Below the pieces are notes generated by a model. That model was not told where the DNA came from and made no database searches. It saw only the letters and a list, made by a program, of their open reading frames with translations. Below are positions 49,260 through 58,677 of a DNA stretch of 64,000 nucleotides, one piece after another. The translations under genes were made by a program, and so were the position numbers. Origin of the DNA: Kitasatospora sp. Root107 (GTDB lineage: Bacteria; Actinomycetota; Actinomycetes; Streptomycetales; Streptomycetaceae); assembly GCF_001424875.1 (NCBI RefSeq), contig NZ_LMCT01000067.1, positions 368,880 to 432,879 on the forward strand, in the 5' to 3' direction. Position 1 is the first letter of the stretch; every line of letters starts with the position of its first letter.

Positions 49260-51223
49260 TAGGTGGGCCGGCCGGTGCGCAGGAAGGCGGCCAGCAGCTC
49301 GTGCAGCACGGCCGCGCCCTCCTCGGCGAGCACCTCGTGCCCGGCCCCGGCGGCCTCGACGTAGCGGAAGTCCGACCCCTCCGCCCGCCCCAGCCGCAGC
49401 AACTCGTGTCGCAGCGCCCGGGACTGACTGACCGGAACCACCTCGTCCCGGTCGCCGTGCACGATCAGCAGCGGCGCGCCGATCCGGTGCGCCAGCTGGA
49501 GCACGTCCCGGGGGCCGCGCTGGTCGTCGATCGGATCGCCGCCGCCCAGCCGGGTGGTGAGCGCCCGGACCGGGGCGGCCGCCTCGGCCAGCAGCCGGGC
49601 ACCGGACAGGAACGGGGCCACCACCGCACACCGGGTGACCTGCCCGGACGGCGCATGGGCGGCGGCCAGCAGAGCCAGGAAGGCGCCGTAGCTGACCCCG
49701 AACAGCGCGGGCGGTTCCAGCCCGAGCGCCGCCCGCTGGCCCGCCACGCCCTCCAGCAGGTGCAGCACGTCGGCCAGATCGGGACCGCCCCAGGCACCCC
49801 GGACGGCCATCGCGTGCTCCGTCCCGTAGCCGGTGGAGCCGCGCTGATTGGGCGCCAGCACCGCCAGGCCCTCGGCCGCCATCCGCTGCAGCGCCGGGTC
49901 GAACTCCAGCCGCCAGGCGTCGGCGGGGCCGCCGTGCAGCGCCAGCACCAGGTGTGGAGCGCTCAGCCAGGCGTCGCCGCCGTAGACCACCGCCTCGATC
50001 GGCCCGGCGGGACCGGCCAGTTCGAGACTCTGGGCCGAGTGCCAGGGGCCGCCGTCACCGGGGCCTGTGCTGCCGTCCAGCCGCCAGCCGGCCGGGCCGC
50101 CGGTGGCCCAACTGGGCTGCGCAGGACGGTCGCTGCCACTGCCCAGCGGGGCCAGCCGCAGCGGCAGTGGTACGGCCGCCGCGTGGGCCGGCTGCCCGCG
50201 TTCCACCAGGACGTCCACGTCGATGGTGGCCAGCGCGGCGGGGTGGTCGGGAGCGGAGTACGGCATCCGCAGGCCCGCCGCCGACCAGTGGCCGACCGCG
50301 CCGAGTCGCCCGGGCGGTACGGGAAGCGGGGTGAGCCGGCTGAGCTCCGGGTGCCAGAGGGTGAGGGCGGAGGCGGCGCCGTGGTCGACCTGCAGGACCA
50401 CCCGCCGGCCGTCAGGCCCGGAGTGCCGGTCGAGCGCGATCGGCCGCAGGAAGACGCCGGGTACGTGCAGGCACTCGGGGAACCGCAGCGGCTCCCGCCC
50501 GCCGAGCAGACCCCAGCCGAGCCGGTCGGTGCCGGTGGCATCGCTGCGCACCATCGCGAACCGGGTGTCCGGGTCGTACAGCGCGAGCCGGTCGCTGCTC
50601 TGCTCGCCGATCTCCAACAGCGGCGTGACCTGGCCGAGTTCGAGATCGAGGACCACCGTACGGACCTTGCCCTTGTGCACCCGGTCGAGGGCCAGCAGCC
50701 GGCCGGTGTGGTCCAGCCAGACCCCGCCACCGTGCAGGCCGGGCAGCTCGGCGACCTCTATCGGCGCCGTGCCGTCGGCCGGGACCAGCCAGACCGTGGT
50801 CACCGGCTGGGTATCGGTGCCGAGCGCGACCGCGACCGGGGCACCGGCCGGCCGGTGGCCGCCGGGCATCGCCAGCAGTCGCAGGCCGGGGCGCCGGAGG
50901 GTGGCCAACTCCTGTTCGAAGGTGGGGTGTTCGGCGGTCGGCGCGGAGAGCACCAGCAGGGTGTGCCGGTCGCCGTCGTGCCGGCAGACCAGCACCTGGC
51001 CGTTCGGCAGGCTGATCAGCTGTGAGTGCAGGCTCTCCGAGCGGTTCCCCGGCAGCGGGAGCGCGGTCGGCACGGCCGGGCCCTCGGCGGGCAGGCGCCA
51101 ACTCTCCGCGTACCAGCCGCCGTCCGCTCCGGCGGCCAGGCAGGCCGCGTGCGAGCCGTCGAGGGCGAAGGTGAAGCTCAGACGGCGCAGCGCCTGGGCG
51201 GTGGTGCGGGTGGCGGTGTTCAT
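49259..51223 (-). CDS. Prolyl-oligopeptidase-type S9 peptidase, candidate leader protease
   Basis: A 654-residue S9 serine peptidase with an N-terminal beta-propeller (about residues 20-390) and a C-terminal alpha/beta hydrolase domain. Nucleophile in FGVSYGAFLALL (about residue 509), Asp in HGDRDEVVPV (about 588) and His in GAGHEVLAEEG (about 626): the triad is intact. No signal peptide, so it is intracellular. GAGGAGGTGA precedes the ATG. FlaP-type prolyl oligopeptidases remove leaders of class III lanthipeptides; Pro15 of the precursor here is a possible cut site. Confidence 0.9.
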   Translation of the reverse strand: MNTATRTTAQALRRLSFTFALDGSHAACLAAGADGGWYAESWRLPAEGPAVPTALPLPGNRSESLHSQLISLPNGQVLVCRHDGDRHTLLVLSAPTAEHPTFEQELATLRRPGLRLLAMPGGHRPAGAPVAVALGTDTQPVTTVWLVPADGTAPIEVAELPGLHGGGVWLDHTGRLLALDRVHKGKVRTVVLDLELGQVTPLLEIGEQSSDRLALYDPDTRFAMVRSDATGTDRLGWGLLGGREPLRFPECLHVPGVFLRPIALDRHSGPDGRRVVLQVDHGAASALTLWHPELSRLTPLPVPPGRLGAVGHWSAAGLRMPYSAPDHPAALATIDVDVLVERGQPAHAAAVPLPLRLAPLGSGSDRPAQPSWATGGPAGWRLDGSTGPGDGGPWHSAQSLELAGPAGPIEAVVYGGDAWLSAPHLVLALHGGPADAWRLEFDPALQRMAAEGLAVLAPNQRGSTGYGTEHAMAVRGAWGGPDLADVLHLLEGVAGQRAALGLEPPALFGVSYGAFLALLAAAHAPSGQVTRCAVVAPFLSGARLLAEAAAPVRALTTRLGGGDPIDDQRGPRDVLQLAHRIGAPLLIVHGDRDEVVPVSQSRALRHELLRLGRAEGSDFRYVEAAGAGHEVLAEEGAAVLHELLAAFLRTGRPT

Positions 51224-51277
51224 CCGGGCTCACCTCCTCGGGTCGTGGGCGGATCAGTCGAATCGGGGCGTGGTCGG

Positions 51278-54004
51278 TCAGTGCTCGGCGGCGAGCGGCA
51301 GCGGGTCGAGCCAGAGCCGGTGGCCGCCGTACTGCAGGCGGAGCAGGAAGGCGAGCGGGCCCGAAGTGCCCGTCCCGTACGCGGGGGTGGAGCTCAGCCC
51401 GGTCTCGTCGGGCAGCACCAGCCGCCCGTCCTGCCGCACCGCGCGGGCCGCGATCAGAGCGGCCAACTCCTCGGCCCCGGTACGGAAGCGCTGCTCGCCG
51501 GTGGCCTCGGCCAGATCGAGCAGGTACTCCCCGTTCCCGGCCAGGCCGTGACAGGCACTCACCCCGCTGTGCCAGCGGGCGTCCAGCACCGCCTGCCCGG
51601 CGGCCAGCGCCAGCCGGTACGCGGTCTCGTCCCCGGTGGCCCGCCAGTACCGGACCAGGAAGCTGCCCACCCCGGAGGACCCGCTGCACCAGTGCGCCAG
51701 CCGTACGTGTGGTGGATCGCCCGCGCTCTGCGGCCACCAGGCGGCGGCGCCGTCCTGACGGACCGTCGCGGCCAGCGTCCGGACCGCCTCCGCCGCGCCG
51801 TCGAGGGCCTGCTGATCCTCGGCCGCCTCGGCGGTGGCCAGCAGGAAGGCCCCCACCCCGGCCACCCCGTGGGCGTAGCCGAGTTGGCCCGCTCCGGCGA
51901 AGACCGAGTCGAAGCCCTTCGGCACCGGCCAGGTCAGCCCGTACGGCTCCCGCTCGGCCGACGCCAGCAGGGTGGCTGCGCAGTCGGCCGCCCGGTCCAG
52001 GTAAGTGTCGTCGCCGGTCGCGCGGCGCAGCCGCAGTTGCAGGAAGCCGGCTCCCGCCGCACCGTGGCAGACATCGGGATTGGGCCAGCGGATCGGCACC
52101 TCGCGGGCCAACCTGACGGCCCGTTCAGCCAGTGCGCCATCGCCCAGCGCCTCGGCGGCGTCGAGCAACGCCCAGGCGGTACCGGACCGCCCGAAGTGCA
52201 GCCCCGGCAACACGGTCGGCTCGGCCGCCACCCGCCGCTCGATCCAGCCGGCCGCCAACGCCGCCGTCTCACCCGCAGGCAGCCCGACCGCCGTGGCCCG
52301 AGCCAGGAACGCCAGCACCCCGGCGGCCCCGTGCTGCACATTGCACGGATCGGTCAACTGCCCCCCGGGCACCGTCGGCCACAACCGATCGGCCCGCTCC
52401 GGTGTCGCTGTGGCGATCAACTCCGCCAAGCCATCTGCCACCAGGGGCTCAGAGCCTGGCAAGCCAGGCACCACCAGGGGCTCGGGGAACTGCGACGCCG
52501 ACCTCAGGAGCGTTGCACCAACAGAACTGGTCAGGAACGGCTCCGTAGAGGGTAGTTGCCTACGCGCCGGATCCGCCGAACGAAGCCCGAGGATCACCGC
52601 CCCCAACCGCCGAGCCGTCTCCCCCTCCCGCCCCGCAGCCGCCAGCCACCCCTCCAACGACCCTTCCCCCGGCAGCAGCAACGGATCGTGCCCCGTAGCC
52701 AACAGGAAGAACAGCCCACCCAACGCATACAGATCAGCACCGAACCCGGCCTGACACACCGCCACTTCCTGCTCCGGCGCCCGATACCCCGGCGTCCCGG
52801 CCGTCCCCACCGTCGCGCCCGCCGCCGCAGCCAGCTCCAGATCGACCAGCCGCAACGACCCGTCCGGCCGCACCATCACATTCCCCGGCGACAGATCCCG
52901 CAGCACCAACCCCCGCGCATGCACCTGCGCCACCAGCGAGACCAGCCCGAGCGCGACCCCCCGCGCCTCGTCCCACGGCACGTCCGGACTCCCGTCCCGC
53001 CGTAGTTGCCCCGCCACCCAGGCCCCGAGCGCCACCCCGGGCACCCGCTCCTGGACCAGGTAGACCGCGTCCCCCTGCTCGATCAGGTCGATCACCGCCG
53101 GCGCCAGCTCCGCCCCGGCCAGCAGGCCGAGCAGCTCGGCCTCGTGCCGCAGCGCCGCCCGGGCGTCCGTACCGGACCGGTCCACCTCGATGTGGGCCCG
53201 GGCCTGTTTCACCACCACGTCGCTACCGCCCTCGGTGTCCCGCCCGAGGAAGACCCCGCCCTTGGTGCCGTGCCGGATCGCCGCCGTCAGCGCGTACCTG
53301 CCCCCCAGCAGTACGCCACCAGCACGTCGTTCACCGGCAGGTGTTGTCGACCCCCTCCCCTCGACGGGGTCGACCAGCCAAGGCGGACATCGGTAGCTCG
53401 CGGCCCGGACGTCCTCGACCCGGGTGCCGTCCGGCGCGTGCAGCATCGAGCGGTAGGCCCCGTCGTTGCCCAGCTCGGCGCGGCGGGTGAAGACCCCGTA
53501 CCGGTAGTGCACCCGGCTGCCGGGGGCGTACGGACGGTCGGAGAGCACCGACGGGCCGGGGAATTCTGCGGTGGCCAGGTGTAATTCGGCGGCCAGCCGA
53601 CGGAACTGCTCGTCGTCCGCCGGATAGACCGTGATGAATTTCCCGGCCGAGCCGCGCTCGCTGTTCCGGGAATTGACCTGGTGGAGCTTTTCCAGGTCGC
53701 CGGCGAACTTGAACACACAGGCGTCCCCGGCGATCACCCCGGCCACTGCGGCGAGCACCGCCGAGGCCGCTTCGCCCGCCGCGCTGATGTGCAGCTTCCA
53801 CCCCTGCTCGGGAGTGGTGACCCCGGTCGGCCGGGCCGTGCACCAGAGCGCCTCGGCGGTGAACTCCCAGTCGCCGCCGCCTCCCCGGCGCCCGGTGCCG
53901 GCCATGGCCGCCCGGGCCACCTCCGTCAGCGAGCCGTCGACAGCCGGCCCGACGTCGACCGACGTCGTCCCCCCGGCCGTGCGCAGTGGTGTGCCCGCCC
54001 CCAT
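51278..54004 (-). CDS. lanL: Class IV lanthipeptide synthetase (LanL)
   Basis: About 908 residues in the order lyase, kinase, cyclase. Lyase (about 60-200): GSAGKFITVYP, HYRYGVF. Kinase (about 230-470): GGRYALTAAI, catalytic VLRDLSPGNVMVRP, metal LVDLE. Cyclase (about 510-908): HFGRSGTAW, then AHWCSGSSGVG and SACHGLAGNG, giving Cys, Cys and His as zinc ligands. The zinc site separates class IV from class III LanKC, which lack it. It phosphorylates and eliminates Ser/Thr and then closes thioether rings. The start ATG (MGAG) has AAGGGG upstream; an ATG ten codons earlier is possible. Confidence 0.93.
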   Translation of the reverse strand: MGAGTPLRTAGGTTSVDVGPAVDGSLTEVARAAMAGTGRRGGGGDWEFTAEALWCTARPTGVTTPEQGWKLHISAAGEAASAVLAAVAGVIAGDACVFKFAGDLEKLHQVNSRNSERGSAGKFITVYPADDEQFRRLAAELHLATAEFPGPSVLSDRPYAPGSRVHYRYGVFTRRAELGNDGAYRSMLHAPDGTRVEDVRAASYRCPPWLVDPVEGRGSTTPAGERRAGGVLLGGRYALTAAIRHGTKGGVFLGRDTEGGSDVVVKQARAHIEVDRSGTDARAALRHEAELLGLLAGAELAPAVIDLIEQGDAVYLVQERVPGVALGAWVAGQLRRDGSPDVPWDEARGVALGLVSLVAQVHARGLVLRDLSPGNVMVRPDGSLRLVDLELAAAAGATVGTAGTPGYRAPEQEVAVCQAGFGADLYALGGLFFLLATGHDPLLLPGEGSLEGWLAAAGREGETARRLGAVILGLRSADPARRQLPSTEPFLTSSVGATLLRSASQFPEPLVVPGLPGSEPLVADGLAELIATATPERADRLWPTVPGGQLTDPCNVQHGAAGVLAFLARATAVGLPAGETAALAAGWIERRVAAEPTVLPGLHFGRSGTAWALLDAAEALGDGALAERAVRLAREVPIRWPNPDVCHGAAGAGFLQLRLRRATGDDTYLDRAADCAATLLASAEREPYGLTWPVPKGFDSVFAGAGQLGYAHGVAGVGAFLLATAEAAEDQQALDGAAEAVRTLAATVRQDGAAAWWPQSAGDPPHVRLAHWCSGSSGVGSFLVRYWRATGDETAYRLALAAGQAVLDARWHSGVSACHGLAGNGEYLLDLAEATGEQRFRTGAEELAALIAARAVRQDGRLVLPDETGLSSTPAYGTGTSGPLAFLLRLQYGGHRLWLDPLPLAAEH

Positions 54005-54405
54005 CTGCTCCACACCCCTTCTCTCTCGCGGCATCGGTTTTCACGGACGTCCGGAAATTCACCCCGACCGCACCGCCGGTGCAATTCGACGGTGCGCCCA
54101 CAAGTCCCCGGTCGGGGTAACTCCCGTTCGCAACACCGAAGTTACTTTCGGTGGCCGACCGACTCAACGTGGAACGGGTCACTTCACTCGTAAGGGTGAT
54201 CTCGAATCGTTTTCGAATGCGTGCGACCGGGGCGATGTGACCAGTACCCGCCCGCCGAGGGCGGCTCGTTCCGCTCCCGTTCACCTCGCACTGCCCCCGC
54301 ACGCCGGTTGACGGGCAGCAGTACGGTCGGCCCGGCCCCGCTCCCACGGCTTCCCCCGCAGCGCCCGGGGCCGGGGGAGCCGCCCGCGCGCGGTAGTCTC
54401 GACAG
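54005..54405. other. Divergent intergenic region, lanL and the Nif3-like gene
   Basis: No coding frame supported. Must hold the lanL-operon promoter and that of the Nif3-like gene. Small symmetries are CCGAA-N6-TTCGG (about 54129) and TCGAA-N5-TTCGA (about 54201); neither is a known operator. No second precursor-like open frame with Cys/Ser/Thr clusters was found here. Confidence 0.5.
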
Positions 54406-55236
54406 GTGCCGAAACTGTCCGACGTCATCAACGCGCTCGAAGAGCTGTACCCACCGAGGTGGGCCGAGTCCTGGGATGCCGTGGGCCTGGTGTGCGGCGA
54501 TCCCGAGGCCGAGGTCGGCCGGGTGCTGTTCGCCGTCGACCCGGTGCAGACCGTGGTGGACGAGGCCGTCGAGTGGGGTGCGGACCTGGTGGTCACCCAC
54601 CACCCCCTCTATCTGCGCGGGGTCACCAGCGTCGCGGCCACCGGTTTCAAGGGCCGGGTGGTGCACGAGCTGATCCGGGCCGGGATCGGGCTGCACGTCG
54701 CGCACACCAACGCCGACCACGCCGACCCGGGCGTCTCCGACGCCCTCGCCGAGGCCGTCGGCCTGCGGGTGCTCGGGCCGCTGATCGCCGACCCGACCGA
54801 CCCGGCGGGCCGCCGGGGCACCGGCCGGATCGGCCTGCTCGAACCGCCGCTCACCCTCACCGCCTTCGCCGCCCGGGTGGCCGCCGGGCTTCCCGCCACG
54901 GCCACCGGGGTCCGGGTCGCCGGGGATGGCGACCGGGTGATCACCCGGGTCGCGGTCTGCGGTGGCTCGGGCGACAGCTTCCTCGCCGAGGTCCGGGCCG
55001 CCGGGGTGGACGCCTACGTCACCGCCGACCTGCGGCACCACCCGGCCTCGGAGGCCACCGAAGCCGGGCCGGTCGCGCTGCTGGACGCCGCGCACTGGGC
55101 CACCGAGTGGCCCTGGCTGCGGCTGGCCGAGCGCGGCCTGACCGAGGCGGCCGCCGCGCACGGCTGGCAGCTGGAGACCAAGGTCTCGCACCGGGTCACC
55201 GACCCGTGGACCGCGCACGCCCCGATGAACCCCTAG
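54406..55236 (+). CDS. Nif3-like dinuclear metal center protein
   Basis: A 276-residue NIF3/YbgI family protein. Metal-ligand blocks: GADLVVTHHPLYLRGV (His-His), HVAHTNADHADPG and the late CH-type segment AHWATEWPWLRLAERGL. The family binds two metal ions; the cellular role is debated (GTP cyclohydrolase-like or metal insertion). The GTG start is chosen at the beginning of the conserved VPKLSDVINALEEL. It is followed by the zinc-ribbon protein and RNase HI fusion in the order usual for Streptomyces. Confidence 0.93.
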   Translation: MPKLSDVINALEELYPPRWAESWDAVGLVCGDPEAEVGRVLFAVDPVQTVVDEAVEWGADLVVTHHPLYLRGVTSVAATGFKGRVVHELIRAGIGLHVAHTNADHADPGVSDALAEAVGLRVLGPLIADPTDPAGRRGTGRIGLLEPPLTLTAFAARVAAGLPATATGVRVAGDGDRVITRVAVCGGSGDSFLAEVRAAGVDAYVTADLRHHPASEATEAGPVALLDAAHWATEWPWLRLAERGLTEAAAAHGWQLETKVSHRVTDPWTAHAPMNP

Positions 55237-55296
55237 CTTCGCCAGAAGCCACCGCCGACCGACTTGCTGACAGACAAAAAAACAGGAGCCCCCGCC

Positions 55297-56040
55297 TTGA
55301 TTGCCGCGCCCGCCGACCAGATCCGCCTGCTCGACCTCCAGGCCCTCGACTCCCGCCTCGACCAGCTGGCCCACCGGCGCCGCAGCCTGCCCGAGCACGC
55401 CGAGATCGACAAGGCCACCGCCGACCACACCGCCCTCAAGGACCTGGTGATCGCCGCTCAGGCCCAGCTCGGTGACACCGAGCGCGAGCTGACCAAGGCC
55501 GAGGGCGACGTCGAGCAGGTCCGCGCCAGGACCGCCCGCAACCAGCAGCGGCTGGACTCCGGCGCCGTCGGCTCGCCGCGTGACCTGGAGAACCTCCAGC
55601 ACGAGGTCGGCTCGCTGGCGAAGCGTCAGTCCGACCTGGAGGACGTCGTCCTGGAGGTCATGGAGCGGCTCGAGTCCGCGCAGACCCGGGTGACCGAGCT
55701 GTCGGCCCGACTGGACCACTCCACCGTGGTGCTCAAGGAGGCCGAGGAGCGCCGGGACGCCGCCTTCGCCGAGATCGACGCCGACGCCGAGAAGGTCAAG
55801 CGGGACCGCGAGGCCGTCGCCACCGTGCTGCCGGCCGACCTGATCAAGCTCTACACCCGGCTGCGCGAGCAGCAGGGCGGCGTCGGCGCGGCCCGGCTGT
55901 TCCAGCGCCGCTGCGAGGGCTGCCGGGTCGAGTTCGCCGCCGCCGACCTGAACAGCATCAAGGCCGAGCCCAAGGACGCCGTGGTCCGCTGCGAGAACTG
56001 CGGCCGGATCCTGGTGCGTACCGCCGAGTCGGGCGTCTGA
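55297..56040 (+). CDS. Coiled-coil protein with C4 zinc ribbon
   Basis: A 247-residue protein: long antiparallel coiled coil (QIRLLDLQALDSRLDQLAHR to about residue 190) followed by a zinc ribbon with cysteines CEGCRVEF and CENCGRIL. TTG start behind CAGGAG. Related to the CT398/FlgZ-like family of unknown role; an RNA- or secretion-linked function is suspected. It lies 4 bp before the RNase HI gene, so the two are co-expressed. Confidence 0.93.
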   Translation: MIAAPADQIRLLDLQALDSRLDQLAHRRRSLPEHAEIDKATADHTALKDLVIAAQAQLGDTERELTKAEGDVEQVRARTARNQQRLDSGAVGSPRDLENLQHEVGSLAKRQSDLEDVVLEVMERLESAQTRVTELSARLDHSTVVLKEAEERRDAAFAEIDADAEKVKRDREAVATVLPADLIKLYTRLREQQGGVGAARLFQRRCEGCRVEFAAADLNSIKAEPKDAVVRCENCGRILVRTAESGV

Positions 56041-56044
56041 TCCG

Positions 56045-57193
56045 ATGGCCGGGCGGAGGTTCATCGTCGAGGCGGACGGGGGCTCCCGGGGCAACCCGGG
56101 CCCGGCCGGCTACGGCGCGGTGGTCCGGGACGGGGACACCGGCCAGATCATCGCCGAGGCGGCCGAGTTCATCGGGCGGGCGACCAACAACGTGGCCGAG
56201 TACAAGGGCCTGATCGCGGGCCTGCGGGCGGCGCACGGGCTGGACCCCGACGCCCGGGTGGACGTCCGGATGGACTCCAAGCTGGTGGTCGAGCAGATGT
56301 CGGGCCGCTGGAAGATCAAGCACCCCGACATGCAGCCGCTGGCCGCCGAGGCGGCCACCGTGCTGCCGCGCTCCCAGGTGAAGTACAGCTGGATCCCGCG
56401 CGAGCAGAACAAGGACGCGGACCGGCTGGCCAACGAGGCGATGGACGCGGGCAAGGCCGGCCGCCAGTGGGAGCCCAAGGTCCGCCCGGCCGCGCCGATC
56501 GCCCCGGTGGACGAGCCGCTGCCCGCGCCCGCCGCACCCAAGGCGGGCTGGGCGGGCCCGGCCGACCTCGGTACGCCGACCACCTTCGTGCTGCTCCGGC
56601 ACGGCGAGACCCACCTCACCCCGGAGAAGCGTTTCTCCGGCAGCGGTGGTTCCGACCCGGCGCTCTCCGAGAAGGGCCTCTGGCAGGCCGCCCGGGCCGC
56701 CGAGTCACTGGCTGCCCGGGGCACCGTCCAAGCCATCGTCAGTTCGCCGATGCAGCGCACCCGGCAGACCGCCGAGGCGGTCGCCGTCCGGCTCGGCCTG
56801 GAGGTCCGGTTCGAGGAGGGCCTGCGCGAACTGGACTTCGGCGACTGGGAGGGGCTGACCTTCGCCGAGGTGCAGGAGCGCCACCCCGACGACCTGGCGG
56901 CCTGGCTCGGCTCGGCCAAGGCCAAGCCGACCGGCAGCACCGAGAGCTTCACCACCCTCACCCACCGGGCGGGGGTGGCCCGGGACAAGATCTTGGCCAG
57001 GCACTCGGGCAAGACGGTCCTGGTGGTCTCGCACGTCAGCCCGATCAAGACCCTGGTCCGGCTCGCCCTCGGGGCCCCGCCGGACTCGCTCTACCGGATG
57101 GAGCTCTCGGCGGCCTCGTTCTGCGCGGTGCAGTACTACGCGGACGGCAACGCCTCGCTCCGGCTGCTGAACGACACCTCGCACCTGCGCTGA
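56045..57193 (+). CDS. RNase HI fused to a histidine-phosphatase (CobC-like) domain
   Basis: A 382-residue bifunctional protein. RNase HI (residues 1-135) has the four acids: Asp in VEADGGSRGNPGP, Glu in NNVAEYKGL, Asp in VRMDSKLVVEQ, Asp in DADRLANEAM. A Pro/Ala linker leads to a histidine phosphatase (about 175-380) with VLLRHGETHLTPEKRFSG and VVSHVSPIKTLVRLA. In mycobacteria the homologue removes RNA from RNA-DNA hybrids, and the phosphatase acts on alpha-ribazole phosphate in the B12 pathway. It is co-transcribed with the zinc-ribbon gene. Confidence 0.95.
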   Translation: MAGRRFIVEADGGSRGNPGPAGYGAVVRDGDTGQIIAEAAEFIGRATNNVAEYKGLIAGLRAAHGLDPDARVDVRMDSKLVVEQMSGRWKIKHPDMQPLAAEAATVLPRSQVKYSWIPREQNKDADRLANEAMDAGKAGRQWEPKVRPAAPIAPVDEPLPAPAAPKAGWAGPADLGTPTTFVLLRHGETHLTPEKRFSGSGGSDPALSEKGLWQAARAAESLAARGTVQAIVSSPMQRTRQTAEAVAVRLGLEVRFEEGLRELDFGDWEGLTFAEVQERHPDDLAAWLGSAKAKPTGSTESFTTLTHRAGVARDKILARHSGKTVLVVSHVSPIKTLVRLALGAPPDSLYRMELSAASFCAVQYYADGNASLRLLNDTSHLR

Positions 57194-57200
57194 CGCCCTC

Positions 57201-57222
57201 CCGGGGAGCCGCTACTCCCCGG
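57201..57222. terminator. Bidirectional hairpin terminator
   Basis: CCGGGGAG (57201-57208) and CTCCCCGG (57215-57222) with a 6-nt loop that carries the stop codon of the converging DinB gene. Confidence 0.7.
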
Positions 57223-57721
57223 TGCTGCCGTCGATCAGCTCGCGGAGCAGGTCGGCGTGGCCGTTGTGCCGGGCGTACTCCTCGATCATGTGGGTGAGCA
57301 CGTAGCGCAGCGAGTACGGCTGCCCGTCCTCGGCGTACGTCACGGTGTCCAGCGACCCGACCCCGGACACCACCGCGCGGGCCTGCTGGCAGACCTCTCG
57401 CCAGACCGCGAAGGCCCGCTCCGGGTCGGCCTCCGCCACCTCGAACTCGGCGCGCGAGCCGTCCGGCGTGCGCCCCCAGTAACTCGACACGCCCTGGTCG
57501 GCGACCACGTTGAGGAACCAGCCGCGCTCCACGTCGGCCAGGTGCCTGACCAGCCCGAGCAGCGACATCGCCGACGGCGGCACGGCCCGGGTGCGCAGCT
57601 GATCGGGCGTCAGACCCGCGCACTTCATCATCAGGGTCTGCCGCTGGTAGTCCAGGAACTCGGTCAGCGAGGCGCGCTCGTCGGCCACCCGGGACGGTTC
57701 GGTCCTGCTCTGCTCATCCAT
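57212..57721 (-). CDS. DinB family protein
   Basis: A 169-residue four-helix-bundle protein of the DinB/YfiT superfamily (DUF664-like). The conserved histidines for a metal centre are in LLGLVRHLADVERGWF and YVLTHMIEEYARHNGHADLL. Members include mycothiol- and bacillithiol-dependent transferases. I use the ATG giving MDEQSRTEPSR; an upstream extension lacks similarity. Convergent with the RNase HI fusion. Confidence 0.92.
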   Translation of the reverse strand: MDEQSRTEPSRVADERASLTEFLDYQRQTLMMKCAGLTPDQLRTRAVPPSAMSLLGLVRHLADVERGWFLNVVADQGVSSYWGRTPDGSRAEFEVAEADPERAFAVWREVCQQARAVVSGVGSLDTVTYAEDGQPYSLRYVLTHMIEEYARHNGHADLLRELIDGSTGE

Positions 57722-57777
57722 CAGATGATCATCCCAGCACCGGCCCGGCCCGGTGCGGGTATTCCGACCGGTGGACT

Positions 57778-58578
57778 TCAGTGGATCTCGGTGACCACCA
57801 CGTCGAGCTGCCACGCCTTGCGCGCGGACCCCTCGGCGGAGACCTCGACCCGGTAGCCGAGCCAGGCCAGCGCATCCACCAGCTCACCCGGCGAGCCGGG
57901 CTCGAGACCGGCGTTCAGCAGGTCGCGGACCAGCCGGCCCTTGGTCGCCTTGTTGAAGTGGCTCACCACCGAGCGCTTCAGCTCGCCGTCCACCTCGCGC
58001 TCCTGGAGCACCCGCACGGTCGCGGTCCGGGACGCGGTCTCGCCGGCCGGCTTCCAGGCCGCCGCGTACGCCGAGCTCCGCAGGTCCAGCACCAGCCCCC
58101 GGCTCGCCACCGCCGGCAGCACCTCGGCCATCTCGCGCCGCCAGTACGCCCCGAGCGCCCCGAGCGGAGGAAGTTTCACACCCATCGAGCACCGGTACGG
58201 CGGAATCCGGTCACCGACCCGCACCGCCCCCCACAGCCCGGAGAAGACCAGCAGCGAGCGCTCGGCCAGCGCGTACGCGGCCTCGTCCAGCTTCGCCAGC
58301 CCGAGCGCGTCGAACAGCACCCCGGTGTACACCTCGCCCGCAGGCAGCGCCCCGGCCGTCCGCAGCCCGGCGTTCTTCGCCACCTCGCCGCGCAGCCCCT
58401 CGCTCAGCCCGAGCACCCCGCGCGCCGTCTCCTCATCCCCGGCACAGAGCCCGACCAGCGCCTCGAACACCGCCCGCCGCCCCGCCGTCAGCCCCGGCAG
58501 CGACAGCTCCTCCAGCACCAGCGGCACCCCGGCCTCCGCAGCAGCCTTCCCCTCCGACGGCGGCAACAGCACCAGCAC
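57778..58578 (-). CDS. yaaA: YaaA family peroxide-stress protein (UPF0246)
   Basis: A 266-residue UPF0246 protein. Hallmarks: MLVLLPPSEGK at the N-terminus, YTGVLFDALGLAKL, VFSGLWGAVRVGDRIPPYRC and RSVVSHFNKATKGRLVRDLL. In E. coli YaaA lowers free iron under peroxide stress and binds DNA. It is divergent from the RNB nuclease gene across 100 bp. Confidence 0.93.
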   Translation of the reverse strand: MLVLLPPSEGKAAAEAGVPLVLEELSLPGLTAGRRAVFEALVGLCAGDEETARGVLGLSEGLRGEVAKNAGLRTAGALPAGEVYTGVLFDALGLAKLDEAAYALAERSLLVFSGLWGAVRVGDRIPPYRCSMGVKLPPLGALGAYWRREMAEVLPAVASRGLVLDLRSSAYAAAWKPAGETASRTATVRVLQEREVDGELKRSVVSHFNKATKGRLVRDLLNAGLEPGSPGELVDALAWLGYRVEVSAEGSARKAWQLDVVVTEIH

Positions 58579-58677
58579 GGCGACACCCCTTCAACACTCT
58601 GTGGCAACGAACGCTCCCACTGTACGTGCCGCCCGGTCCGACGGGCCGTCAGCTCCCGGCGGCCGTACGCTGCCAGC

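Noticed and set aside
51278..54004. Class III (LanKC) assignment of the lanthipeptide synthetase
   Set aside because: WCSG and CHG in the cyclase domain supply the zinc ligands that class III enzymes lack, and the precursor leader resembles venezuelin.
57781..58677. 5' extension of the RNB nuclease frame over yaaA
   Set aside because: Antisense to yaaA and without similarity; the ATG at 58678 begins the conserved part.
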